DNA of 64,000 nt from Kistimonas sp964291505 (GCA_964291505.2 OZ220216.1:2754336-2818335); one strand, 5' to 3'; positions 17,781 to 27,330 are shown, numbered from the stretch's first letter. Notes: generated by a model not told the origin, from the sequence alone. Made by a program: numbers and translations.

Positions 17781-17909
17781 GTTACGGTCATCATTTTATA
17801 ATCTACCCGGCTCCCTGCCAGCGTTGCGATTATCCCCGATGGCCGGATCTTTCGCAATATCATCAGCCTTCAGGGCTCTTTCACTGAGTCACCGTTTGAA
17901 GGCGGCGCT

Positions 17910-17938
17910 ACTCTACAAAGTGATACAAAAACTGTCAA
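17910..17938 (-). promoter_or_regulatory. Sigma-70 promoter for tRNA-Gln / prs
   Basis: On the minus strand a perfect -35 box TTGACA (17938-17933) is separated by 17 bases from TAGAGT (17915-17910). It lies between the lolB stop codon and tRNA-Gln and would give a transcript starting near 17903 that carries tRNA-Gln and prs. Confidence 0.55.
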
Positions 17939-17972
17939 ACGCGGAATATGCATACTTTGCGTGGGATTTACG

Positions 17973-18587
17973 CTAAGTCGACAACTGCCAGCGTCTAATC
18001 AGAAGCGTGACTTTAATATCACCTTTCTGCAATTTAAGTCGTCCCGGCAGCTCATAGCCGGATGTAATCCCAAACCGGTCAAACGCAATCGTCCATCCTG
18101 CCTGATTCAGTGATTGCAGCCGGTTCATGTCATTGAGCTGCAAATCCGAATACTCACCCGGAGCTGGCACAGCTTTGACCCAATACTGCAGCAAACGAAA
18201 CGGTATCACCCAGCCTGTCTGCCGATAGACCAGCTCCTCCAGGGAAGAACCCATAAGAACACCTTCATCAGGCACGTTCATGATCACCTGACCAGGCATA
18301 CCCTGAATACTGGCGAGACTTTGCCCAAAAGGTCCCGTTAAATAAACGGTGTAATTCTCGCCCTGCTCTTCCCATTCCAGCGTGGCACTGCCAGCTTCTG
18401 ATGCAGTTCTGACTCCCAGCTTTCCTGACAACTGCCATTGATTCAGCGTCGCCATCACATCAACATGTTGCTGCCAGGATCGCTGCCCGGCCATCGGAGA
18501 TAATGGTGCACGCCCTGCACATCCCGCCAAAACCAGCAGCACCACAACACAGGCTAAATGACGAACCGCACCCGACAGACCACACAT
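17973..18587 (-). CDS. lolB: Outer-membrane lipoprotein receptor LolB
   Basis: A 204-residue lipoprotein that accepts lipoproteins from LolA and inserts them into the outer membrane. The signal ends in lipobox LAGC (Cys23). The body shows the LolB pattern: WQLSGKLGVRTASEAGSATLEWEEQGENYTVYLTGPFGQ, then VPDEGVLMGSSLEELVYRQTGWVIPF, and a C-terminal RLKLQKGDIKVTLLIRRW. AAAGGTG precedes the ATG at 8-base spacing. It follows the TPR lipoprotein gene on the same strand. ispE, usually next, is absent. Confidence 0.92.
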   Translation of the reverse strand: MCGLSGAVRHLACVVVLLVLAGCAGRAPLSPMAGQRSWQQHVDVMATLNQWQLSGKLGVRTASEAGSATLEWEEQGENYTVYLTGPFGQSLASIQGMPGQVIMNVPDEGVLMGSSLEELVYRQTGWVIPFRLLQYWVKAVPAPGEYSDLQLNDMNRLQSLNQAGWTIAFDRFGITSGYELPGRLKLQKGDIKVTLLIRRWQLST

Positions 18588-18611
18588 TGATAGAACACCT
18601 TTAAAGAAACA

Positions 18612-18635
18612 GGCCCGAACCGAATGGAACGGGCC
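18612..18635 (-). terminator. Hairpin between TPR gene and lolB
   Basis: GGCCCG and CGGGCC, with an inner CC/GG pair, form a GC-rich hairpin downstream of the TPR lipoprotein gene. On the minus strand it is followed by TGTTTCTTT. It may terminate or partly attenuate transcription before lolB. Confidence 0.45.
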
Positions 18636-18671
18636 CGATATACATCGGAATATTACGTAAGACAGATAAGC

Positions 18672-20402
18672 TTATTGCTGTCCCTGTAATCGCTCCATGG
18701 TCTCCTTGAGAATCTCACTCTCTGGCTGCCGCTCCAGCGCCTGCTCCCAGACAATCACCGCCTCCTTACGACTGCCCTTGACCCAAAGCACTTCACCCAG
18801 GTGCGCGGCTACCTCAGCATCCGGCATTTTCTCATAGGCTGCACGCAGATAACGGATTGCCTTTTCATAATCCTGCTGTCGATAAGCCACCCAACCCATG
18901 CTGTCGATGATAGCCGGATCATCAGGCTTTAGCTCGTAGGCCTTAGCGACCAGCTCTTCCGCCTCATCAAATCGCTCCGTGCGATCAGCAAGGGTATACC
19001 CCAGCGCATTCAATGCCGCAGCATTCTCTGCATCAAGGGCCAGAATGCCTCGCAAGTCTTTTTCCAACAGTGCCAGATCGCTCATTTTTTCTGCCAGCAT
19101 TGCACGGGCATACAACAGATTAATATTGTCGGGATAGGTTTTGATTGCCTTATTTAGAACCTCAGCGGCCTGCTCATAAGCCCGCTGCTCAATCAGCACA
19201 TCCCCTTCCATCAGGTAAAACTGTGGCACAAACGCCGGATAAAGCTCACGGGCAGCCCGCAAGTCTTTCACCGCCTGGGGCCACTTTTCCTGATCCGCCA
19301 GCATTTGCGCCAGTGCGGCATACGCCGGAATGAGCTGCTTACCCACGCCAACATTCAGATAGTGCTGACGCGCCAGCTGCCAGTCGTCCTGCTGTTGCGC
19401 CAGCCGCCCCAAGTAGAATTCAGCGAGATTTTTATGGCTATTAAATGCAGCCAGACGCTCAAAATAGCCCACCGCCTCTTCCGGCATAGTATTTTCAAAC
19501 GTGATTAATCCCAATGATAGAAGGATATCCGGATCATTCGGAGACTGGATCAAAAGGATCTCAAACTGCTCCTGGGCTTGATCTAGCTGCTGCGCATGCA
19601 CCAACACCCGCGCATAAAGAAGACGGAGGCGCGTGTTATCCGGTGCGTCTTCCACATAGTCCGCCAGGAAACGGCGAGCTTTATCCGGCCGATCCATAGC
19701 CATCAACACCCGCCCCTTGAGCATGACAGCCTTGAGGTTATCCTCACGCTTCAAAATACGCTCACACAGCTTGATAGCTTCCGCATTGCGACCGTTGTAT
19801 TGCAGTAAAATGGCCTTACCTAACAACACCTGACTGTTGTCCGGGTAACGCTTTAGGGCCTGATCAAAGGTCGCGATCAGCATGTCACGTTCTTCCTGCC
19901 CCTGATCGGCGGCACTGACGGCAACAAATTCGAAGCTGGCGTCACCGGCCATTTCCAGCACCCGCAACATTTCGTCGGCAGCGGTCTGATATTCACCGGC
20001 ACGGGCCAGTTCAATTGCTCGCGCCTGTAATGCGGCAGGGTTTTCTGCATCGACACTCGCCCACAGTTCGGCCGCATCTCTGGAAGCCTGACGTGCACCA
20101 ATATAGGCAGCTATCTGATAGGCGCGTGCTGCCAGACCCGGGTCACCAGTCTTATGCGCCTGCTGCAGATAATTTCCCAGCGCCAGGTCAAAGCGCTGGT
20201 TATGACCGGCAACTTCAGCCACCAGCAGATCATAAAGAGTATCCGGCTCAAACGAGGCGACAGGCTCACTGCTTTCCTCAGCAGCTGCCGGTTCTGCTTC
20301 CGCGCCGGAGGATGACATTGAGGACAACTGGGCACAACCGGCAAAGGCTACCGTCGCCAGAAGTAATGGAAGATAACGCAGGCAGGATCTGATCTTTAAC
20401 AA
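18672..20402 (-). CDS. Tetratricopeptide-repeat lipoprotein (PA4667-like)
   Basis: A 576-residue protein made almost entirely of TPR repeats. Examples are PDDPAIIDSMGWVAYRQQDYEKAIRYL and PDAEVAAHLGEVLWVKGSRKEAV at the C-terminus. I place the start at a TTG (20402), because it gives a proper lipoprotein signal (MLKIRSCLRYLPLLLATVAFAGC) with GGAAAGAAG nine bases upstream. The frame is open to an ATG at 20510, which would bury the signal peptide behind 36 residues. The same TPR protein lies between hemA and lolB in Pseudomonas. The exact role is unknown; a protein-interaction function in the envelope is inferred. Confidence 0.83.
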   Translation of the reverse strand: MLKIRSCLRYLPLLLATVAFAGCAQLSSMSSSGAEAEPAAAEESSEPVASFEPDTLYDLLVAEVAGHNQRFDLALGNYLQQAHKTGDPGLAARAYQIAAYIGARQASRDAAELWASVDAENPAALQARAIELARAGEYQTAADEMLRVLEMAGDASFEFVAVSAADQGQEERDMLIATFDQALKRYPDNSQVLLGKAILLQYNGRNAEAIKLCERILKREDNLKAVMLKGRVLMAMDRPDKARRFLADYVEDAPDNTRLRLLYARVLVHAQQLDQAQEQFEILLIQSPNDPDILLSLGLITFENTMPEEAVGYFERLAAFNSHKNLAEFYLGRLAQQQDDWQLARQHYLNVGVGKQLIPAYAALAQMLADQEKWPQAVKDLRAARELYPAFVPQFYLMEGDVLIEQRAYEQAAEVLNKAIKTYPDNINLLYARAMLAEKMSDLALLEKDLRGILALDAENAAALNALGYTLADRTERFDEAEELVAKAYELKPDDPAIIDSMGWVAYRQQDYEKAIRYLRAAYEKMPDAEVAAHLGEVLWVKGSRKEAVIVWEQALERQPESEILKETMERLQGQQ

Positions 20403-20770
20403 CGTGATATTCTTCTTTCCGGGAAACCGAGCCTGGTGCAATAATGACACAAGCGCCGTGACAAACCCATCCCGACCCAAACACAAGATTTGCAGTTGAC
20501 GTATATCCATAGGAAAATTCTGCTTTTCTCCATGCCTCCCTGTGAGGCTGTCACTTCCGGTGTGAATCGGTTATACGACGATTGGAAAGGTGACAATCAG
20601 GGCTCAGTAACTTTAATACTAGCCTGAGTTACCGGAGAAGAGGGTGGCAATACCCGAAGTTTGCAGCAAAGCGAAAAATGCCATCCTGCAGACTAGGATG
20701 AAACGCTACCACCGTGAAGCTTTAGCCAGCTTGATGAGTAGAGACAAGAACAAGGTACCTGACGATTTAT
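20403..20770. other. Divergent intergenic region, TPR gene / hemA
   Basis: This 368-base stretch holds the promoters of two divergent genes. The part from 20403 to 20510 is open in frame with the TPR gene and would be coding if the ATG at 20510 were used. I found no promoter boxes strong enough to fix and no RNA gene. A weak GTAACT/AGTTAC inverted repeat lies near 20600-20632. Confidence 0.5.
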
Positions 20771-22141
20771 ATGGGATTCCTGGCAGTCGGCATCAATCAT
20801 CAGACAGCACCCGTCGGCCTGAGGGAACAGATTGCGTTCTCGCCTGAGCAGCTGATTCCAGCCCTGCAGGATGTCAGGCAGTTGGCGTCGGTCAGCGAGA
20901 TCGCGATACTGTCAACCTGCAACCGCACAGAGCTGTACTGTTTCGGGGATATCAAACCGGAACGGCTATATCAGTGGCTGTCTGATTTTCACCAAATCAA
21001 CAGTCATGGACTGGCACAATACGCCTATGCCCACGCTGAAGAGGCGGCTATCCAGCACATCATGCGCGTGGCCTGTGGACTGGACTCTTTGGTACTGGGT
21101 GAACCTCAGATACTGGGACAGATGAAATCCGCCTACGCAGTCGCTCGAGAAGCCGGTGCAACAGGCGCACACCTGAGCCGATTGTTTCAGGGTACCTTCA
21201 CCACTGCCAAACAGGTACGGACACACACCGCGATTGGTGAAAACCCGGTGTCAGTGGCTTATGCCGCCGTCACCCTGTCGCGGCAGATCTTTGCCGACCT
21301 GTCAGAAAATACCGCCCTGCTGATCGGCGCCGGGGAAACCATTGAACTGGTGGCCCGTCACCTGAAAGAGCAAGGAATAGGCAACATTATTGTTGCCAAC
21401 CGGACACTGGAGCGTGCCCTTCGACTGGCAGAAAGCGTCAACGGACATGCCATTTTGCTGTCTGATATTCCGGAAGAACTGCATAAGGCAGACATCGTCA
21501 TTGCCTCAACCGCCAGCCAGCTACCGATTCTAGGCAAAGGTGCCGTGGAACGTGCGCTGAAAAAACGCCGCCATGCACCGATCTTCATGGTGGATATCGC
21601 GGTCCCCCGGGACATTGAACCAGAGGTCGGCGATCTGGCGGATGTTTACCTCTACACGGTGGACGACCTTCGCGAAGTCGTAGAAGACAACCTGCGAAGT
21701 CGTCAGGAAGCAGCAAAGGCCGCAGAAGAAATCATTGCCGCCGGATGCGACGCTTTCCTGAAACGCACCCGTGCCATGGACGTGGTGGATATTCTCAAGT
21801 CCTACCGGGAAAAAGCAGAAATCATTCGCGACCATGAGATCAACAAGGCACTCCGCCTGATCCAGAGTGGTCGTCCCGCCGACCAGGTGCTGGCTCAGCT
21901 AGCCCGTGGCCTGACCAACAAACTGATTCACACGCCCTGCGTCCAGCTCCGCAAGGCCGGCAGCGAAGGGGACACCGCCTCCATCGCCTTAGCCAGGGAT
22001 TTTTTTGATCTGCAGATTGCCGACACCCAGGAACCTACCCCTATCAAGCCTGCGCCACTACAATCACGCCAGGCCACTGTACGGGCTGTCGATCCAACAC
22101 CGTTGAGTGACGTCCGCCCTCCCAAGGTAAAGAACCACTGA
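20771..22141 (+). CDS. hemA: Glutamyl-tRNA reductase
   Basis: A 456-residue enzyme catalysing the first step of C5-pathway tetrapyrrole synthesis, glutamyl-tRNA(Glu) to glutamate-1-semialdehyde. The catalytic cysteine is in STCNRTELYCF (about residue 50). GLDSLVLGEPQILGQ and the NADPH-binding LIGAGETIELVARHL follow, with the conserved FMVDIAVPRDIEPEV near residues 275-290. Beyond the usual C-terminal dimerisation helix there is a Pro-rich tail of roughly 40 residues. It heads hemA-prfA-prmC-moeB. Ferrochelatase lies 5 kb downstream in a separate unit. Confidence 0.97.
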   Translation: MGFLAVGINHQTAPVGLREQIAFSPEQLIPALQDVRQLASVSEIAILSTCNRTELYCFGDIKPERLYQWLSDFHQINSHGLAQYAYAHAEEAAIQHIMRVACGLDSLVLGEPQILGQMKSAYAVAREAGATGAHLSRLFQGTFTTAKQVRTHTAIGENPVSVAYAAVTLSRQIFADLSENTALLIGAGETIELVARHLKEQGIGNIIVANRTLERALRLAESVNGHAILLSDIPEELHKADIVIASTASQLPILGKGAVERALKKRRHAPIFMVDIAVPRDIEPEVGDLADVYLYTVDDLREVVEDNLRSRQEAAKAAEEIIAAGCDAFLKRTRAMDVVDILKSYREKAEIIRDHEINKALRLIQSGRPADQVLAQLARGLTNKLIHTPCVQLRKAGSEGDTASIALARDFFDLQIADTQEPTPIKPAPLQSRQATVRAVDPTPLSDVRPPKVKNH

Positions 22142-22142
22142 A

Positions 22143-23231
22143 ATGAAAGCTTCTATCAGTACCAAGCTTGATAACCTGCAAGACCGCTTTGAAGAACTGA
22201 GCGCACTGCTTAGCGACCCGGAAATCATTTCCGACCAGAACCGTTTCCGCAGCTTCTCCAAGGAGTACGCCGAGCTGGAACCGGTCGTCAAATGCTATCG
22301 CGAATACCGCCAGGTTCAGGACGACCTGGAAGAAGCCCGCACCATGCTGTCCGACGCGGACCCTGACCTGCGCGCCATGGCAGAAGAAGAAGTGGAAACC
22401 GCGCAGACCCGTACCGAGTCATTAAGCCAGGAGCTGCAGATCCTTCTGCTCCCCAGGGATCCGGATGACGCCAACAACGTTTTCCTTGAAATCCGCGCCG
22501 GCACTGGCGGTGATGAAGCGGCCATTTTTGCCGGCGACCTGTTCCGGATGTATTCCCGCTATGCCGAAAGCCAGCGCTGGAAAATTGAAATACTGAGCGA
22601 AAACCTCGGCGAACACGGTGGTTACAAAGAGATCATCACCCGGGTTGTCGGCCAGGATGTGTATGCCCAGCTCAAGTTCGAGTCCGGCGCTCACCGGGTC
22701 CAACGAGTACCAGCAACCGAATCCCAGGGCCGGATTCATACCTCTGCCTGCACCGTCGCCATCATGCCGGAGCCGGATGAACAGGAAGAGATCAACATCC
22801 GCAAGGAAGACCTGCGAATCGATACCTACCGCTCCTCTGGTGCGGGCGGCCAGCACGTAAACACCACTGATTCCGCTATCCGGATCACCCACCTGCCCAC
22901 CGGTATTGTGGTGGAGTGCCAGGACGAACGATCCCAGCATAAAAACAAAGCCCGTGCTCTTTCTCTGCTGAATGCCCGACTGAAAAACGCTCAGCAGGAA
23001 GCCCATGCCAAAGAAATGGCTGACCAGCGGAAAAGCCTGGTTGGCAGCGGCGACCGCTCAGAACGGATTCGTACCTACAACTATCCACAGGGACGGGTAA
23101 CTGATCACCGCATTAACCTGACACTCTATAAACTGCCGGAAATCATTGAAGGTGACCTGGCTCCGGTGATAGATCCACTGCGCCAAGAACACCAGGCAGA
23201 ACTGCTGGCATCTCTGGCGGGCGAGAATTAA
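22143..23231 (+). CDS. prfA: Peptide chain release factor 1
   Basis: A 362-residue class I release factor that reads UAG and UAA stop codons. The peptidyl-tRNA-hydrolysing GGQ motif lies in SSGAGGQHVNTTDSAIRI at about residues 232-249; the glutamine is the residue methylated by PrmC, encoded next. The anticodon-like loop region HRVQRVPATESQGRIHTS contains the PAT tripeptide typical of RF1. It starts one base after the hemA stop and overlaps prmC by one base (TAATG), so translation is probably coupled. Confidence 0.97.
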   Translation: MKASISTKLDNLQDRFEELSALLSDPEIISDQNRFRSFSKEYAELEPVVKCYREYRQVQDDLEEARTMLSDADPDLRAMAEEEVETAQTRTESLSQELQILLLPRDPDDANNVFLEIRAGTGGDEAAIFAGDLFRMYSRYAESQRWKIEILSENLGEHGGYKEIITRVVGQDVYAQLKFESGAHRVQRVPATESQGRIHTSACTVAIMPEPDEQEEINIRKEDLRIDTYRSSGAGGQHVNTTDSAIRITHLPTGIVVECQDERSQHKNKARALSLLNARLKNAQQEAHAKEMADQRKSLVGSGDRSERIRTYNYPQGRVTDHRINLTLYKLPEIIEGDLAPVIDPLRQEHQAELLASLAGEN

Positions 23232-24064
23232 TGCAGGTCAGGGATATTCTACAGCGCGCCAGCGAATTAACGTCACTGAGCAGTACACCGGCACTGGATG
23301 TTGAATTACTACTCTGTCATGTTCTCGAAAAACCACGCAGCTGGCTGTTTACCTGGCCGGAATATGAGTTAACGGCAGATCAACTGGCCGCCGTGACCCA
23401 ATTGATTGATCAACGTCTGACCGGACACCCTGTTGCACACCTGATCGGTACTCGCGACTTCTGGAACCTGACACTGAAAGTCAGTCCCGATACACTCATA
23501 CCCCGTCCCGATACCGAGCTGCTGGTCGAGCAGGCACTTGCCTGTCTCGACCCGTCACCGCATAAAATCGCCGACTTGGGTACGGGTACCGGCGCCATTG
23601 CTCTGGCACTGGCGGCAGAGCGGCCCAACTGGCAAGTTACAGGCACCGATAGAATTGAAGCTGCTGTTGAGCTCGCCCGGCATAACGCTGAGATGAACGC
23701 ACTGCGCCATGTGCAGTTCTACACCGGCTCCTGGTGCGATGCATTGTCTGACAACGATTACGATCTCATTGTTAGTAACCCGCCCTATATCCGTTCAGAT
23801 GATCCTCATTTAAGCCAGGGTGATGTTCGCTTTGAACCCAGTTCAGCGTTGGCATCAGGCATCGACGGATTAGAGGACATTCGAATCATTGCAGAACAGA
23901 CATTGCAATACCTGAAACCCGGTGGCTGGTTACTGCTGGAACATGGCTATGACCAGGGTGTAGATGTCAGAAACATTCTGAACCAGCAGCACTATACCGA
24001 GATAGAAACCCTTCGTGATCTTGCCGGACATGAACGCATTACCCGGGGACGACGCTTTGACTGA
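23231..24064 (+). CDS. prmC: Release factor glutamine N5-methyltransferase
   Basis: A 277-residue SAM-dependent enzyme that methylates the GGQ glutamine of RF1 and RF2. SAM motif I is LGTGTGAIALALA, the TGTDRIEAAVELA strand follows, and the active-site NPPY is in LIVSNPPYIRSDDPHL (about residue 185). The N-terminal helical domain contains PRSWLFTWPEYELT. Its ATG overlaps the prfA stop and its 3' end overlaps moeB. Confidence 0.96.
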   Translation: MQVRDILQRASELTSLSSTPALDVELLLCHVLEKPRSWLFTWPEYELTADQLAAVTQLIDQRLTGHPVAHLIGTRDFWNLTLKVSPDTLIPRPDTELLVEQALACLDPSPHKIADLGTGTGAIALALAAERPNWQVTGTDRIEAAVELARHNAEMNALRHVQFYTGSWCDALSDNDYDLIVSNPPYIRSDDPHLSQGDVRFEPSSALASGIDGLEDIRIIAEQTLQYLKPGGWLLLEHGYDQGVDVRNILNQQHYTEIETLRDLAGHERITRGRRFD

Positions 24065-24812
24065 AACACTCAGCGACCAGCAACTGTTGCGCTACAGCCG
24101 CCAGATCATGCTGCCGGAACTGGATATCGCCGGCCAGGAAAAACTGCTGAATAGCCGGGTACTGGTGATTGGCGCTGGCGGCCTCGGCTGCCCGGTGGCC
24201 ATGTATCTCTCTGCCGCCGGTGTCGGTACACTCGTGATTGTGGATCACGATGATGTGGATGAGAGCAATCTCCAGCGCCAGATTGCCCACACGACACGAG
24301 ACCTTGGTAAACCCAAAGTTTTCTCCGTCACGGAGTCGCTGCATGCGCTGAACCCTGATACACGCGTGACGGCTATTGCCCGAAAACTCAGTGAACCAGA
24401 ACTGCTTGAAGAAGCTGGCGCCGCCGATGTTGTGGTGGACTGCACCGACAACTTTGAGACCCGCCACGCCATCAATGAGGCCTGCATCAGAACAGGGACT
24501 CCCCTGATATCTGGCGCGGCCATTGGCTTCAGCGGACAGGTGGCTGTTTTTGGCCTTTCTGATGGTCCCTGTTATCACTGTCTGTATCCTGACACGGATG
24601 ACCATCAACAAACTTGCAGTGAATCCGGTATATTGTCCCCCGTCACCGGCGTGATTGGTTCTATTCAGGCGACAGAAACCATCAAACTCCTTGCTAATAT
24701 CGGACAATCACTATCTGGACGTCTCATGTTGTTTGATGCCCTGAGCATGACTTGGCAAACACTGAACCTGTCACGCAATGCCAGCTGCACAGTCTGCGGT
24801 ACAGACATATAA
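24057..24812 (+). CDS. moeB: Molybdopterin-synthase adenylyltransferase MoeB (ThiF/HesA family)
   Basis: A 251-residue enzyme that adenylates the C-terminal Gly-Gly of MoaD so that it can be sulfurated. The ATP-binding GAGGLGCPVAMYL, the DESNLQRQ motif and zinc-binding pairs CYHC and CTVC are present. I prefer the TTG at 24057, with GGGGA 7 bases upstream and its coding overlapping the prmC stop, because it gives the standard E. coli-like start (TETLSDQQLLRYSRQI). In-frame GTG 24015 and ATG 24030 are alternatives. Its partner moaD is at 60887 in this window. Confidence 0.9.
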   Translation: MTETLSDQQLLRYSRQIMLPELDIAGQEKLLNSRVLVIGAGGLGCPVAMYLSAAGVGTLVIVDHDDVDESNLQRQIAHTTRDLGKPKVFSVTESLHALNPDTRVTAIARKLSEPELLEEAGAADVVVDCTDNFETRHAINEACIRTGTPLISGAAIGFSGQVAVFGLSDGPCYHCLYPDTDDHQQTCSESGILSPVTGVIGSIQATETIKLLANIGQSLSGRLMLFDALSMTWQTLNLSRNASCTVCGTDI

Positions 24813-24897
24813 TCACTTAATTCAACGACTCTTTTTGCCAGAACAAGGACGTTAGGCTATATCTGAATGGCATTTCAGACCGTCGCGGTGCCGTTCG

Positions 24898-25872
24898 ATG
24901 CAGGAAGATTACCCCCGCAATTTTACCGGCTATGGCGGACAACCGCCGAAGGTCCAATGGCCCAACAACTGCCGTCTCGCTATCAGTTTTGTATTAACTT
25001 ACGAAGAAGGAGCGGAGTCCTGCCGCTTGGATGGCGATCCATCTTCAGAATCCTATTTAACGGATATCCCAGGCATTCGACCGCTCTCCTGTGCTAGACA
25101 CTTTACCTGTGAATCCGTCTTTGCCTATGGCGCTAGCAGCGGTGCCTGGCGGCTGCTGGATCTCTTTGACGATTTTTCGATTCCTATTACCGTTTTTGCC
25201 TGCGGCATGGCGCTTGAGCGAAACCTCCCACTGGCGCAAAAACTGGCAGAGTCCGACCATGAGATTGCTGGGCACGGTTACCGTTGGATTGATTACCGAG
25301 TGATCCCGATAGCCATTGAGAAAAGCCATATCCGCAAGACACTGGAAATCATTGAAAGTCTGACTCATAAGGACGTCGTCGGGTGGTACAGCGGTCGACA
25401 TAGTGAAAACACACGTCGTCTGGTTCAGGAAATGGGGCTTTTGTACGACTCTGATGCCTACAACAATGACTTGCCTTACTACATCGATGTTGCCGGCCAG
25501 CCCCACCTGATCGTGCCCTACAGTTTGGTCACAAATGATCTTCGCTATGCGACCTCACCTGGCTGGAACAGCCCAGAAGACTGCCAGAAAAACCTGCGAG
25601 CTGCCTTTGACTGCCTCTATCGTGAAGGTGAGGAAAGCCCGAAAATGCTATCCATAGGACTGCATGGACGCCTGTCTGGCCAACCGGGTCGAACAGAAGC
25701 TCTCCGTCGTTTTCTGGATTATGCACTGAGTCACGAAGATGTCTGGGTTTGTCGTCGTATGGATATTGCACGGCACTGGCTTACACATCATCCCAGCCAC
25801 CACGACCAGGATGCCGCCAGCAGCACGCAAACGCCACAGCCGAGCGAATTGCATCTCTCAGTCACCGAATAA
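24898..25872 (+). CDS. puuE: Allantoinase-type polysaccharide deacetylase (PuuE-like)
   Basis: A 324-residue member of the PuuE branch of NodB-like deacetylases, metal-independent allantoinases that open (S)-allantoin in purine breakdown. Diagnostic stretches are PRNFTGYGGQPPKVQWPNNC, FVLTYEEGAE, the YGASSGAWRLLDLF block, ITVFACGMALERN, and HEIAGHGYRWIDY. The last 30 or so residues (HHDQDAASSTQT...) are an unconserved tail. No other purine-degradation gene is nearby, so the pathway assignment rests on family resemblance alone. There is no clear ribosome binding site. Confidence 0.75.
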   Translation: MQEDYPRNFTGYGGQPPKVQWPNNCRLAISFVLTYEEGAESCRLDGDPSSESYLTDIPGIRPLSCARHFTCESVFAYGASSGAWRLLDLFDDFSIPITVFACGMALERNLPLAQKLAESDHEIAGHGYRWIDYRVIPIAIEKSHIRKTLEIIESLTHKDVVGWYSGRHSENTRRLVQEMGLLYDSDAYNNDLPYYIDVAGQPHLIVPYSLVTNDLRYATSPGWNSPEDCQKNLRAAFDCLYREGEESPKMLSIGLHGRLSGQPGRTEALRRFLDYALSHEDVWVCRRMDIARHWLTHHPSHHDQDAASSTQTPQPSELHLSVTE

Positions 25873-26038
25873 ATAAACGACAACATCAACTTTTGCGCTT
25901 TCCGGAGACAGGAGCCCCTCCTGATGCCTATAATGCCCATCGGTTATCAGAAGCCCCCAAACGGCAAACCGACAGCTGAACACGCTATCCGCCATCTTTG
26001 GCCCGGATCCTGCGTATAAGTACTATTCAGGAATTACA

Positions 26039-26082
26039 AAAGTTGAAAGATTCCAATATAGTTCACTTTTTTTATCAACTTT
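26039..26082. promoter_or_regulatory. Inverted repeat upstream of nhaA
   Basis: AAAGTTGA and TCAACTTT are separated by 28 bases in an AT-rich stretch ending about 48 bases before the nhaA start. It could be an operator or a leader hairpin. No NhaR-type gene is visible nearby. Confidence 0.25.
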
Positions 26083-26130
26083 AGGGGCGTTCGTGTCATG
26101 ATACATGGCACGGCTATTACTGGAGGCTGC

Positions 26131-27318
26131 ATGGTCGAAGCCATTCGCCGATTTTTAAAGCACGAAACATCCGTTGGCATTCTGTTAATCGTGGCCGCCA
26201 CGCTGGCAATGATTGCGGCCAATACACCGCTGAATGTCTATTACGACCTGCTGCTGTCCGTCCCGATTACCGTGGCCGTTGGCTCCCTCGCCATTGCCAA
26301 GCCCATCCTGTTGTGGATCAACGACGGTCTGATGGCATTGTTCTTTCTGCTGATCGGCCTTGAAGTTAAACGAGAATTCCTGGTGGGTGAGTTATCAAGC
26401 CGTTCCCAGGTAATACTACCTGCGATGGCAGCACTGGGTGGCATGGTGATACCTGCGCTCTGCTATGCGGCGCTGAATTATGATGATCCCATCGGCATCA
26501 AGGGCTGGGCGATCCCTGCAGCCACCGATATTGCCTTCTCCCTGGGGGTTCTGGCCCTGCTGGGTAAGCGCGTACCGCCTTCACTGAAGATCTTCCTACT
26601 GGCACTTGCCATTATTGATGACCTTGGTGCCATCGTCATCATCGCGCTGTTCTACACTACGGACCTGGCCATTGAGTCGATCGTTCTGGCATCTATCTGT
26701 TTGACATTGTTGATTGCCTTCAACCGCTTTGGCGTATCCAAACTCGGACCCTATATCGTTGTCGGTGTCATCATGTGGGCCTGTGTACTGAAGTCCGGCG
26801 TACACGCCACATTGGCGGGTGTTGCCCTGGCATTCACCATTCCCATCCAAACCCGGAATGAATATGGTCGTTCCCTGCTGATTGACCTTGAACACAAACT
26901 GCACGGCAGCGTGAATTACTGGATATTACCGATCTTTGCCTTCGCCAACGCCGGTGTCGGCCTGAGTGTTGCCCAGTTCCAGAGCCTGATGGATCCAAGC
27001 CCTCTGGGCGTCATCATCGGCCTGTTTATTGGTAAACAGCTGGGTGTATTCGGGTTTACCTGGCTAACCATCAAGGCCGGTATTGCCAAACTACCGACAG
27101 GGACATCCTGGTCGCATATTTATGGCATGTCGATCTTGTGTGGCATTGGATTCACCATGAGCCTGTTCATCGGCACCCTGGCCTTTGAAGAAACCGGCCC
27201 TGAATATCTGATTGCCGACCGTGTTGGGATTTTGGTGGGCTCGTTCCTCTCCGCCATTGTGGGTTATATCGTCCTGCGCTACTTCACGCCGAAGCCCGCC
27301 AACAATCAAAGCAATTAA
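26131..27318 (+). CDS. nhaA: Na+/H+ antiporter NhaA
   Basis: A 395-residue inner-membrane antiporter, close to the E. coli length (388), exporting Na+ or Li+ in exchange for about two protons. The adjacent aspartates of the ion site are in LAIIDDLGAIVIIALFY, and the unwound-helix segments are PAATDIAFSLGVLALLGKRVP and SVNYWILPIFAFANAGV. GGAGG lies 5 bases before the ATG at 26131, so that start is preferred over the ATG at 26098. It is followed by a 12-bp hairpin. Confidence 0.95.
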   Translation: MVEAIRRFLKHETSVGILLIVAATLAMIAANTPLNVYYDLLLSVPITVAVGSLAIAKPILLWINDGLMALFFLLIGLEVKREFLVGELSSRSQVILPAMAALGGMVIPALCYAALNYDDPIGIKGWAIPAATDIAFSLGVLALLGKRVPPSLKIFLLALAIIDDLGAIVIIALFYTTDLAIESIVLASICLTLLIAFNRFGVSKLGPYIVVGVIMWACVLKSGVHATLAGVALAFTIPIQTRNEYGRSLLIDLEHKLHGSVNYWILPIFAFANAGVGLSVAQFQSLMDPSPLGVIIGLFIGKQLGVFGFTWLTIKAGIAKLPTGTSWSHIYGMSILCGIGFTMSLFIGTLAFEETGPEYLIADRVGILVGSFLSAIVGYIVLRYFTPKPANNQSN

Positions 27319-27330
27319 TATCAATCCCCT

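Noticed and set aside
17666..17863. A 65-codon frame across tRNA-Gln
   Set aside because: It overlaps the tRNA gene and has no ribosome binding site or similarity.
20644..20847. A 67-codon frame upstream of hemA as a leader peptide
   Set aside because: It runs into hemA in another frame, has no strong start signal and no codon bias suggestive of attenuation.
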